A DNA stretch of 64,000 nt. Source: JBLRWS01 sp047921075 (GTDB taxonomy: Bacteria > Bacteroidota > Rhodothermia > Balneolales > Balneolaceae). The stretch is from contig JBLRWS010000005.1 in the NCBI GenBank assembly GCA_047921075.1, forward strand, positions 1 through 64,000, in the 5' to 3' direction. Under the pieces are notes generated by a model. That model saw nothing but the letters and a program-made list of their open reading frames with translations. It had not been told where the DNA came from and did not search any database. The position numbers and the translations under genes were made by a program. Within the stretch, counting starts at the first letter, position 1. Each line of letters begins with the position of its first letter. Positions 42,823 through 51,324 of the stretch are shown here, piece after piece.

Positions 42823-45800
42823 ATGAGATTTGAACGAAACTTCACCAACGCCGACTGGACAACACCGTTTGACGATATTGAATTTGACGACCGTACATCG
42901 GAAATCAAAAATCCCGATGGATCCGTCATCTTTAAGATGGAACATGTAATTGTTCCTAAATCTTGGTCGCAGGTTGCCACAGATATCATCGCGCAAAAAT
43001 ATTTCCGTAAAGCAGGGGTGCCTGCAAAACTCAAGAAAGTTGCAGAAAAAGATGTGCCTGAGTGGCTCCAGCGATCTGAAGAAGACACGGCTGCACTCAA
43101 AAAGCTGGATGAAGAGAAGCGCTATTCCCACGAGATCGATAGCCGGCAGGTTTTTCACCGGCTGGCCGGATGCTGGACCTACTGGGGTTGGAAGCATGAC
43201 TACTTCGACAGTGAAGAGGATGCAAAGACATTTTATTCCGAATTGTGCTACATGCTGGCCAATCAAATGGCAGCACCCAACAGTCCGCAGTGGTTCAACA
43301 CCGGTCTGCATTGGGCGTATGGCATCAACGGGCCGGCCCAGGGCCACTACTATGTGGAGCCCAAAACCGGCAAGGTTAAAAAGTCGAAAGATGCCTATAC
43401 CCATCCTCAGCCACACGCCTGCTTTATCCAGAGCATTAATGACGATCTGGTAAACGAAGGCGGAATCATGGATTTGTGGGTCAGAGAAGCCCGGCTCTTT
43501 AAATACGGCTCGGGTACGGGATCGAACTTCTCCGACCTCCGAGGCGAAGGCGAACGTCTCAGTGGCGGCGGTAAGTCATCCGGATTGATGAGCTTTCTGA
43601 AAATTGGGGATCGTGCGGCCGGTGCCATCAAATCGGGCGGAACAACGCGGCGTGCTGCAAAAATGGTAACCCTCGATCTGGACCACCCTGATATTGAAGA
43701 GTACATCAACTGGAAGGTACGCGAGGAGCAGAAGGTGGCGGCTATTGTGGCCGGTTCCAAGGTCACGCAAAAGCATCTTAAAACCATCATCAAACTCTGC
43801 AATACGCCGGTTGAAGTAGATGGGCGGATGATGAACGGGCAGGTTAGCCGCGATCCTCTGCAGCATAAAGAGCTAGGCAAAGCCATCAAACAGGCCAAGC
43901 GGGAACAGGTTCCCCTTAATTACATCGAGCGGGTTATACAGCTTGCGGCGCAAGGATTTACAGATATTGAGTTTGATGTGTACGATACCGACTGGAATTC
44001 GGAAGCGTACTCCACCGTAAGCGGCCAGAATTCGAACAACTCCGTTCGCATTCCCAACAGTTTTATGAAAGCGGTGATCGACGATACGGAATGGCATCTG
44101 TACGGCCGCATCGAAAAACGCAATGCGCAACGGGAAGGGCGCGACCCGCAGCCGATGAAAACCATTCGTGCACGGGATCTGTGGGATGATATCGGTTATG
44201 CCGCATGGTCGTGCGCCGATCCGGGTACGCAGTACCACGATACCATCAACGAATGGCACACCTGCCCCGAAGATGGTGCTATCAAAGCGAGTAATCCGTG
44301 CTCGGAGTACATGTTCCTGGACGATACGGCATGCAATCTCGCCTCGCTGAACCTGATGAAGTTTTTCAAGGGTGATGGCTACAAAGAGTTTGATGTTGAA
44401 GCCCTCCGCTATGCATCCCGCTTGTGGACGGTCGTACTTGAAATTTCTGTACTCATGGCGCAGTTTCCATCCAAAGAGATTGCGGAATTATCGTACGTGT
44501 TTCGCACACTTGGTTTGGGGTATGCAAATCTCGGTGCGGCTCTTATGGTGCAGGGCGTGCCTTACGACAGTGAAGATGGCGAAGCCATTGCCGGTGCACT
44601 TACCGCTATTATGCACATGAAAGCGTACGCAACCAGTGCCGAGCTGGCCTCGGAGCTGGGCGCTTTTGACGGGTACGAGCGCAATCGTGAGCACATGCTG
44701 CGTGTACTTCGTAACCATCGCCGCGCGGCCTATGCTGCTGATACAAGCGAATATGAGGGGCTTACCATTACCCCTGAAGGCATTGATCCAAACGTTTGCC
44801 CCGCCTATCTGTTGACAGCCGCGCGCGACGATGCCGATGATGCCGTGGCACTTGGCGAGAAGTACGGATACCGAAACGCGCAGGTGACAGTAATTGCGCC
44901 TACCGGAACCATCGGCCTGGTAATGGATTGCGATACCACCGGCATTGAACCCGACTTTGCCCTGGTTAAATTCAAAAAACTGGCCGGTGGCGGGTATTTC
45001 AAAATTATCAACCAAAGTGTGCCGCTCGCGCTTAAAAATCTGGGTTATGAGCCGAAAGAAATTGATGCAATCATCAATTATGCCAAAGGCCACGGATCAT
45101 TAAATGGCTGCCCGCATATCAATCCGGAGTCGCTGGCCGAGAAAGGGTTCACAGAGGAGAAAATTGAAGCACTAAATCAGGCACTCCCAAGCAGTTTTGA
45201 TGTAAAATTTGCCTTCAACCACTGGACCCTGGGCGAAGAGTTTTGCAAAGAGACACTCGGTATTACGGACGAGCAGCTAAATGATTTTAATTTTGATATG
45301 CTTCGTTTCCTGGGCTTTTCGAAACAGCAGATTCAGGAAGCCAACGACTATGTTTGTGGAACCATGACGGTGGAAGGAGCACCGTTTTTGAAAGATGAAC
45401 ACTTGCCGGTATTTGATTGTGCCAATAAATGTGGGCGAATCGGTACCCGATATATCTCTGCCTCGGGGCACATCAACATGATGGCTGCAGCTCAGCCGTT
45501 CATCTCCGGTGCGATTTCCAAAACCATCAACCTGCCCAATGACGCCACGATCGCCGACATTAAAGATGCGTACATGGAATCGTGGGAAAAAATGCTGAAA
45601 GCCAATGCACTCTATCGCGACGGCTCCAAGCTCAGCCAGCCTCTGAACTCGATGAGCGATGTGCTGGAGGAGCTGGAAGATGATGACGAGGAAACCATGG
45701 CTGCACAAAATGCCGTCATTGAAACCGCCGAAAAAATCATTCATAAATACGTTGCCCGCCGTCAGCGGTTGCCATACCGGCGAACCGGCTACACCCAAAA

Positions 45801-46404
45801 GGTGAAAATTGGAGGGCAGAGCGTGTATCTGCGAACCGGCGAATATGACAATGGTCAGCTGGGAGAAATCTTTGTGGATATGCACCGCGAGGGTGCCGCT
45901 TTTCGCAGCCTGATGAACTGCTTTGCAATCTCCATCTCGCTGGGCCTTCAGCACGGGGTACCTCTCGAAGAGTTTGTAGATGCATTTGTCTTTACAAAAT
46001 TTGAACCGAGCGGAATGGTAGGAGGGAGCCCTCATGTGAAAATGAGCACATCGGTTATCGATTACATTTTCAGAGAGCTGGCTGTAACCTATCTGGGCCG
46101 AGATGATTTGGCACACGTTCCGGCCGAAGATATTCTTACACGCAAGCTGCGCCCGTCTGAGGAGCAAGAGCTCGCTGACGCGGTGCAGAAAAAGTCACAG
46201 GTCGTGAAAAAAGATCCGGTTGCAGAACCTGCAGCATCTGCAGTGGTGCAGGAAGAAAAAGAAGAGGGGCAGTCGGATTACGACCGCGCCAAACAACTTG
46301 GATATACAGGCGACTCTTGCCCCGAGTGCGGGAGCATGACCATGATACGCAATGGCACATGCCAAAAGTGTATCACCTGCGGTTCTACCACGGGTTGCTC
46401 CTAA
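42823..46404 (+). CDS. nrdJ: Vitamin B12-dependent (class II) ribonucleotide reductase
   Basis: Reduces ribonucleotides to deoxyribonucleotides using adenosylcobalamin, without oxygen. The 1193-residue length is typical of the large NrdJ group. The active-site strand NPCSEYMFLDDTACNLASLN carries the conserved Asn, Cys and Glu. A C-terminal cysteine cluster (CPECGSMTMIRNGTCQKC and CITCGSTTGC) shows the zinc-finger-like tail that re-reduces the active site. No NrdA/NrdB gene is in the window, so this may be the main source of dNTPs. Upstream are DnaA boxes and a NrdR-like site; I see no cobalamin riboswitch. It is monocistronic with its own terminator. Confidence 0.96.
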   Translation: MRFERNFTNADWTTPFDDIEFDDRTSEIKNPDGSVIFKMEHVIVPKSWSQVATDIIAQKYFRKAGVPAKLKKVAEKDVPEWLQRSEEDTAALKKLDEEKRYSHEIDSRQVFHRLAGCWTYWGWKHDYFDSEEDAKTFYSELCYMLANQMAAPNSPQWFNTGLHWAYGINGPAQGHYYVEPKTGKVKKSKDAYTHPQPHACFIQSINDDLVNEGGIMDLWVREARLFKYGSGTGSNFSDLRGEGERLSGGGKSSGLMSFLKIGDRAAGAIKSGGTTRRAAKMVTLDLDHPDIEEYINWKVREEQKVAAIVAGSKVTQKHLKTIIKLCNTPVEVDGRMMNGQVSRDPLQHKELGKAIKQAKREQVPLNYIERVIQLAAQGFTDIEFDVYDTDWNSEAYSTVSGQNSNNSVRIPNSFMKAVIDDTEWHLYGRIEKRNAQREGRDPQPMKTIRARDLWDDIGYAAWSCADPGTQYHDTINEWHTCPEDGAIKASNPCSEYMFLDDTACNLASLNLMKFFKGDGYKEFDVEALRYASRLWTVVLEISVLMAQFPSKEIAELSYVFRTLGLGYANLGAALMVQGVPYDSEDGEAIAGALTAIMHMKAYATSAELASELGAFDGYERNREHMLRVLRNHRRAAYAADTSEYEGLTITPEGIDPNVCPAYLLTAARDDADDAVALGEKYGYRNAQVTVIAPTGTIGLVMDCDTTGIEPDFALVKFKKLAGGGYFKIINQSVPLALKNLGYEPKEIDAIINYAKGHGSLNGCPHINPESLAEKGFTEEKIEALNQALPSSFDVKFAFNHWTLGEEFCKETLGITDEQLNDFNFDMLRFLGFSKQQIQEANDYVCGTMTVEGAPFLKDEHLPVFDCANKCGRIGTRYISASGHINMMAAAQPFISGAISKTINLPNDATIADIKDAYMESWEKMLKANALYRDGSKLSQPLNSMSDVLEELEDDDEETMAAQNAVIETAEKIIHKYVARRQRLPYRRTGYTQKVKIGGQSVYLRTGEYDNGQLGEIFVDMHREGAAFRSLMNCFAISISLGLQHGVPLEEFVDAFVFTKFEPSGMVGGSPHVKMSTSVIDYIFRELAVTYLGRDDLAHVPAEDILTRKLRPSEEQELADAVQKKSQVVKKDPVAEPAASAVVQEEKEEGQSDYDRAKQLGYTGDSCPECGSMTMIRNGTCQKCITCGSTTGCS

Positions 46405-46440
46405 TTGGATTGAATAAGACCAGAGTTGTCTCACCATCAG

Positions 46441-46475
46441 CCCGCAGAGTTGTCGCTCTGCGGGTTGTTTTTTTT
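46441..46475 (+). terminator. Rho-independent terminator of nrdJ
   Basis: CCCGCAGAG pairs with CTCTGCGGG around a short TTGTCG loop, followed by a T-rich tract. It lies 37 bases after the nrdJ stop. Confidence 0.85.
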
Positions 46476-46542
46476 AAAAGGATAACACCACGGAGAGCCG
46501 GTGGGTCATCGACCGTCTGATGAGCGCATTGCGTGCAACGTT

Positions 46543-47343
46543 TTATCGGTCTATTTGCTCACAAAACAGATTACAGCGGATGTGAGAGCCCTGTTCCTGC
46601 AATAGGAGTGCCGCTTTTTCAAAATCCTGAGGAGAGGTTAAGTATGTTAACCCATGGCCGGCAAACTCATCTTCAAGAATTGATACGGTGTAATGATCGA
46701 GTAAGAGAGAAGCGAGCTGTGCCGGTGTATGGCCGGCTGAAAGCAGAAACGATGGGCAAAATTCCAAAACGAGAGCATTGATTTTCTTTTCGGAAAGCAA
46801 ATTTTTCATTCCATTCAAGACCATGATTTCCGCTCCCTCAACATCAATTTTAACGAGTTTGATGGGTTCCGGGGCGAGATATTGATTGTAAAAATCCTGA
46901 AATGAAATGGAAAGTTTGGCTGATTGTTGCCCTGATAAAAAGTTATCGGTTTCAACCAGGCTATGGCACGAGGAGTGTGTACTTAAAAACAGAGTTTGGA
47001 TGTTCGTATTCTCAGATAAAAGCTTATGAACCGGAAAAACCTGTTGCATATGGCGTGTGTTGTGGCAAAGAGCTGCAAAATTTTCAGCATCGGGCTCAAA
47101 CGCAACGACTTTGCCCGTTTCTGATACGAGTTCCGACGCCATCATAGAAAAGTATCCTACATTGGCCCCCACATCAATAAATGTATCACCCGATTCAAGA
47201 ATATCACGGATAATGGCAGCAGTTTCCGGTTCAAATGTTCCATCTGCGATTTTTGCTCCGGTAGAATGAGCCATATTGGGTGGAAATTGCAGATCATGCT
47301 TGTATCTTAGATAATGGTACTTCACGGTATTCATTACGCTCAT
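46543..47343 (-). CDS. FkbM family methyltransferase
   Basis: A 266-residue SAM-dependent O-methyltransferase of the FkbM family. The SAM motif I is TFIDVGANVGYFSMMASEL, with the acidic residue ending strand 2 at VVAFEPDAEN and the family strand 4 at IKLVKIDVEGAEIMVL. Members methylate sugars, polyketides or peptides in surface glycan or natural-product pathways. No glycan cluster is visible nearby, so the substrate cannot be named. It is convergent with nrdJ and monocistronic. Confidence 0.85.
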   Translation of the reverse strand: MSVMNTVKYHYLRYKHDLQFPPNMAHSTGAKIADGTFEPETAAIIRDILESGDTFIDVGANVGYFSMMASELVSETGKVVAFEPDAENFAALCHNTRHMQQVFPVHKLLSENTNIQTLFLSTHSSCHSLVETDNFLSGQQSAKLSISFQDFYNQYLAPEPIKLVKIDVEGAEIMVLNGMKNLLSEKKINALVLEFCPSFLLSAGHTPAQLASLLLDHYTVSILEDEFAGHGLTYLTSPQDFEKAALLLQEQGSHIRCNLFCEQIDR

Positions 47344-47650
47344 AATAGTCCTCTGCGGTCAACAATTTTAAAAAACGGATGATATTTTGTTGATTTTATA
47401 CTTCCAAGTTACAAACTATATCCTTTTTACGTGAAAAGGATATACCCGCCATAATCGAACTATCGGTATGCTGAAATGTTTCAGCCTTATTTTAAGCTGT
47501 GTACATACCGTGTGTTCAGAGAATTTTGTACACTGTTTTTTTAATGATAGATTACGCCGCCTGCCCAAAGCGTTTAATGAAGTACGGTGGGTAATCTAAC
47601 TCATTATCATCTGATTTTCATCGTCCAGTAACAGAGTCGGTTCCTGATTT
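47344..47650. other. Gene-free AT-rich region upstream of the pilus operon
   Basis: 307 bases between the divergent FkbM and PilB-like genes, presumably holding both promoters. The only clear structure is the 28-bp palindrome listed separately. No gene or RNA was recognised in it. Confidence 0.5.
47417..47444. repeat. Near-perfect 28-bp palindrome
   Basis: TATATCCTTTT, a six-base centre TACGTG, and AAAAGGATATA form an inverted repeat with 11-base arms and only one mismatched pair in the centre. It lies 73 bases upstream of the FkbM gene start and 207 bases ahead of the PilB-like gene. The symmetry suggests a dimeric regulator's operator. The 11-6-11 layout is also that of a dif site, but the bases do not match dif. 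Confidence 0.6.
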
Positions 47651-49420
47651 ATGGGAAAAGTAAATACAAAACAACATATCGGGAGGCTTCTTCAGAGCCG
47701 AAATATCATTTCGGAAGAACAGCTCCAGATGGCGTTAAAAATATTGGATGATGAACCTGCCCACTCGGGACGTCGGTTAGGGCAGATCCTTCATCAGGAT
47801 TTAAAGCTGGACCGCCATAAGGTGATGAAGGCAATAGCTGATATCTACGCCTTTGATGAAGTATATGACCGTGTTGAATCTGTTCCGGAGGATCATATGC
47901 AGCGCATTAAGCGCATTGTGGATGAGCTTCCTCAGAACATTGTGGATGAGCTTGTGTATCAAAAAGCCGTGCCGATAAAGAAATCGACATCGTCATTGAG
48001 CATTGCAGCCGCCGACCCTTCTGATCCTCAGCTGTCTGCGATTATCTCAAAGCTAAATTTTAAGGAGTTCAACATTTCGTACTGCAAGTACGAAATTATT
48101 GAAGAGATTCTTTCCAAGGTATATGAGCAGAAAAACGAATTTCTTGATCTGCTCGAAGATATTGATCTCGAACAAGGGCAGATAGAAGACAACACCGAGG
48201 TTGATGAGGATGAAATAGATGCGGAGATCAATCAAAGCATGCTCAACTCCCTGGTGGAAGGGATGCTGGTTGAGGGCGTGCGCCGGGGGGTCAGTGACAT
48301 GCATATCATTCCAAGCGGGCCAGCCACTACCGACATCCGCTTTCGTACCGACGGAAAGTTGCAGTTGTGGTACCAGCAGAAAAGCGTAAAGCCGGAGGCG
48401 ATTACCGCCGTTATCAAAGACAAAACCCGCAACGTTGACCGTTTTGAGCGCGATAGTTCGCAGGATGGCTTCATTCAGCGTGTGGTAGACAATCACAACA
48501 TCCGCTATCGGGTGTCGATTATGCCGATGGTGGGTGCACAATTCGATCGCAAATTTGAATCGGTGGTTATTCGAATTTTGGATGACCGGGAAGTAATTAC
48601 CGATTTGAATGTGCTTGGCTTGCAGCAGAAAGCGAAAGAAGATTTTGTAAAAGCGATTGAAAAGCCATCGGGGATCGTCATTGTAACCGGGCCAACCGGA
48701 TCCGGAAAATCAACCACGCTGGTAGCGGCTCTCTACTATGTGATTGATCCCACAAAAAATGTTCTTACCATTGAAGAGCCGGTGGAATATTTAATTCAGG
48801 GCGCACGCCAGCTTAAAATCAGCCATTCGATGAGTTTTGATCAGGCGATTCGCGGTATTCTCCGCCATGACCCCGATATTGTGTTGGTAGGGGAGATGCG
48901 TGACCTGAAAACGGCCGAGGTAGCGATTAAAATGGCAAACACCGGCCACCTTACATTTTCCACCCTTCACACCAACGATGCGCCAAGTGCGGTTTCGCGA
49001 CTTTATAAAATGGGAATTGAACCGTTTTTGATTGCAAATGCTGTGAACCTTATTATGGCTCAGCGGCTGGTGCGAAGACTCTGTTCGTGCAAGCAACCTT
49101 ACGATCCGCATCCGGAAATTTTGCGAGGCATCGGGTTTTCGGAAGAGGAAATAGCCACTTGCACGTTTTATGAGCCAATTGGATGCGAAAGGTGCCATGG
49201 AACCGGGTACAAGGGGCGTGCGGCCATTATGGAGGCGCTCTACTTTACAAAAGAGGTAAAACGGATAATTCTTGAGTCGGGTACCGAAATTAATGAAGAA
49301 AAAATCAAAAATCAGGCCGTGAAGGATGGAATGCTTACGTTACGGGCAAGTGGCCGGGAGAGAATTAAAAATGGGATCACGACTGTGGAAGAAGTGATCG
49401 CAATTACTTTGGAAGATTAG
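47651..49420 (+). CDS. pilB: PilB/GspE-type assembly ATPase
   Basis: A 589-residue hexameric ATPase that powers polymerisation of type IV pilins or pseudopilins at the inner membrane. The N-terminal 150 residues are a GspE_N/MshEN-type domain. The core has Walker A GPTGSGKSTT, Asp box IEEPVEY, Walker B DPDIVLVGEMRD and His box TFSTLHTN. The zinc-binding CM-type loop is CSCKQPYDP with a later CERCHGTGYKGR. It heads the operon; a short region with runs of D and E precedes the core. PilB and GspE cannot be separated with certainty, and a PilB role is favoured by the PilT-like gene downstream. Confidence 0.9.
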   Translation: MGKVNTKQHIGRLLQSRNIISEEQLQMALKILDDEPAHSGRRLGQILHQDLKLDRHKVMKAIADIYAFDEVYDRVESVPEDHMQRIKRIVDELPQNIVDELVYQKAVPIKKSTSSLSIAAADPSDPQLSAIISKLNFKEFNISYCKYEIIEEILSKVYEQKNEFLDLLEDIDLEQGQIEDNTEVDEDEIDAEINQSMLNSLVEGMLVEGVRRGVSDMHIIPSGPATTDIRFRTDGKLQLWYQQKSVKPEAITAVIKDKTRNVDRFERDSSQDGFIQRVVDNHNIRYRVSIMPMVGAQFDRKFESVVIRILDDREVITDLNVLGLQQKAKEDFVKAIEKPSGIVIVTGPTGSGKSTTLVAALYYVIDPTKNVLTIEEPVEYLIQGARQLKISHSMSFDQAIRGILRHDPDIVLVGEMRDLKTAEVAIKMANTGHLTFSTLHTNDAPSAVSRLYKMGIEPFLIANAVNLIMAQRLVRRLCSCKQPYDPHPEILRGIGFSEEEIATCTFYEPIGCERCHGTGYKGRAAIMEALYFTKEVKRIILESGTEINEEKIKNQAVKDGMLTLRASGRERIKNGITTVEEVIAITLED

Positions 49421-49430
49421 AGCAAAACTT

Positions 49431-49931
49431 ATGAATGCAGATCAAAACAATTCGGAAATCATGCCGCAGCATCTACGGGATCTGCTCAAGTTTCCCCCTC
49501 AGTTGCTGAATCATTTTCACCACGAAGATGTATTGGAATTTATTCAAAGTGGTGAGGAGATGAGGTTCTCTTCCGGCGATCTCATTATAAAAGAGGATGA
49601 ATATGTGAGCTCGGCCTATCTCATTGCCGAGGGAAAAGTGTCGGTATGGAAAGACAATATTGAACTGGCCTCATTGAAAAAAGGTGATTTTTTGGGCGAA
49701 ACCTTTCTTTTCAGCAGAAATAACCGAATGGCAAACATTCGGTGCGAGTCGGACTGTATTTTGTTGAAGTTTGAGCGTCATGATGCGCTGAACTATTTTC
49801 GGCGAAGACCTGAGAAGCTTTTTAATATCTTCACTAAAAACATCATTGAAATTCAACAAAAGAAGATTCATAATATGAATACGCAGCTTTTAAAGCTCAA
49901 AAAGCACTTGTTGGAAAAGAAAAAGTGGTAG
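49431..49931 (+). CDS. Cyclic nucleotide-binding domain protein in the pilus operon
   Basis: A 166-residue protein with one Crp-type cyclic-nucleotide-binding domain (about residues 25-135). The beta-roll turns are GEEMRFSSGDLIIKEDE and GDFLGETFLFS, the latter like the phosphate-binding cassette (GExxxx-[ST]) although its usual RTA end is replaced by NRMANIRC. There is no DNA-binding helix-turn-helix. The C-terminus is a basic helix (KLKKHLLEKKKW) that could contact a partner. It starts 10 bases after the PilB gene, so it may sense a nucleotide and modulate the ATPase. Confidence 0.82.
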   Translation: MNADQNNSEIMPQHLRDLLKFPPQLLNHFHHEDVLEFIQSGEEMRFSSGDLIIKEDEYVSSAYLIAEGKVSVWKDNIELASLKKGDFLGETFLFSRNNRMANIRCESDCILLKFERHDALNYFRRRPEKLFNIFTKNIIEIQQKKIHNMNTQLLKLKKHLLEKKKW

Positions 49932-50075
49932 GCTCTAAGGCGTCTGTTGTTCCGAAAACCCGACCGGCGTTGAATCGGTTTGTAGTTCTTCTCAGTTTTC
50001 ATTTGTAACAAATTCCGATTTCGGGTCTCTTTATAATAAAATAACTGCACACGAGGCTCAGGTCTCACTCTACAT

Positions 50076-51320
50076 ATGTCGTCATCTACAATCTCACTTA
50101 AACCGATACGTGACGTATCGGAGCAGATGCTCAAAAAAATCCCCGAAGCGTTGAAGGGAATGGAATTTCAGCGTGCCGTTGGCACTGAGATTGATCGTAT
50201 TGATAACGACTATTTCAATCAGCTTCAGTCTACCATGCACACGTTCTTGCTCCATATGCAACAGAACGAGGCTTCGGATATTGATCTTGGCGGTGCGGGT
50301 ACAGCCGGTAGAATTTGGTATCGTGTGCATGGTAACAAAAAACCGCTGCAAACATCGTTGGCTCTGGAACCCATCGAAACCGACATATTGCTACACAGCA
50401 TTATCAGTACCGACCAGCGTGAAGAGCTGTTAAATAAGCGCAGCATCGATTTTTCGTACTCCCTTGAGCACAACGGTACATCGTATCGCTATCGTGCAAA
50501 TATGTATTTCGATCTGGAGCACCTGGCGCTCAACATGCGTAAGATTGATGCTGAAATTCGTCCGTTCAAATCGCTGAACCTGCACACAGAAGTGGCCAAA
50601 GCGCTGAGCCTTAAGTATTACAAATACGGGCTTACGCTTGTGACGGGCATTACCGGTTCAGGAAAATCGAGCACTCTCGACACGATTATTGACGCTAATA
50701 ACCGGACGGTAGACGCTCATATTGTTGTGATTGCTTCCCCCGTGGAGTTAATTCACCAACCCATCCGGTCGGTTGTACGCCACCGCGAAGTGGGCCGGGA
50801 TGTGGGTAGTTTTAAAGAAGGGGCTATTCAGGCTCTTCGGCAAGATCCCGATATTATTGTGATTGGGGAGCTTCGCGATCCTGAAACGATCATGACAGCG
50901 CTGGAAATTACAGACTCTGGCCACAAAACATTTGGCACGCTTCATACCTCATCGGCTATGGAGAGTATTGAGCGTATTTTGGGCGAGGTGCCTACGGAAG
51001 ACATCAACCGCACCCGTTCGCGGCTTGCCGATGTATTAACCTGTGTAGTTAGCCAAAAACTGGTGCCCAGTATGGACGGAAAGCGGGTTTTAGCCAAAGA
51101 AATACTGCTGGGTACTCCGTCTGTTCGGGCTGCCATTCGTAACAACAATATCAACGAAATATACCAGATGCTTGCAGAAGGCGGTGAGATGGGAATGATT
51201 ACCATGGAGCAGGATCTGAAACGGCTGTACGATAGCAGAGTTATTTCCAAAGAAGAAGCCTATAATAACGCCAACAACAAAAAGCGTCTGTCTCAATTAT
51301 TAGACGAACTGGATTACTAA
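50076..51320 (+). CDS. PilT-like ATPase with altered Asp box
   Basis: A 414-residue ATPase of the PilT/PilU branch. Residues 1-160 are an N-terminal PAS-like domain (RIWYRVHGNKKPLQTSL). Walker A is GITGSGKSST, Walker B is DPDIIVIGELRD and the His box is KTFGTLHTSSA. The Asp box, usually I-E-D-P-[IV]-E, here reads IASPVE with A220 and S221, so the catalytic glutamate and the following aspartate are missing. In PilT this glutamate activates water for ATP hydrolysis, so the protein may be a weak or accessory retraction motor. A 144-base gap before it suggests an internal promoter. Confidence 0.87.
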   Translation: MSSSTISLKPIRDVSEQMLKKIPEALKGMEFQRAVGTEIDRIDNDYFNQLQSTMHTFLLHMQQNEASDIDLGGAGTAGRIWYRVHGNKKPLQTSLALEPIETDILLHSIISTDQREELLNKRSIDFSYSLEHNGTSYRYRANMYFDLEHLALNMRKIDAEIRPFKSLNLHTEVAKALSLKYYKYGLTLVTGITGSGKSSTLDTIIDANNRTVDAHIVVIASPVELIHQPIRSVVRHREVGRDVGSFKEGAIQALRQDPDIIVIGELRDPETIMTALEITDSGHKTFGTLHTSSAMESIERILGEVPTEDINRTRSRLADVLTCVVSQKLVPSMDGKRVLAKEILLGTPSVRAAIRNNNINEIYQMLAEGGEMGMITMEQDLKRLYDSRVISKEEAYNNANNKKRLSQLLDELDY

Positions 51321-51324
51321 TTAT

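Noticed and set aside
45277..46167. 296-codon minus-strand frame inside nrdJ
   Set aside because: Antisense shadow of a conserved gene with no domain similarity.
47417..47444. dif chromosome-dimer resolution site
   Set aside because: The 11-6-11 layout fits, but the arms do not match the conserved XerC and XerD half-sites.
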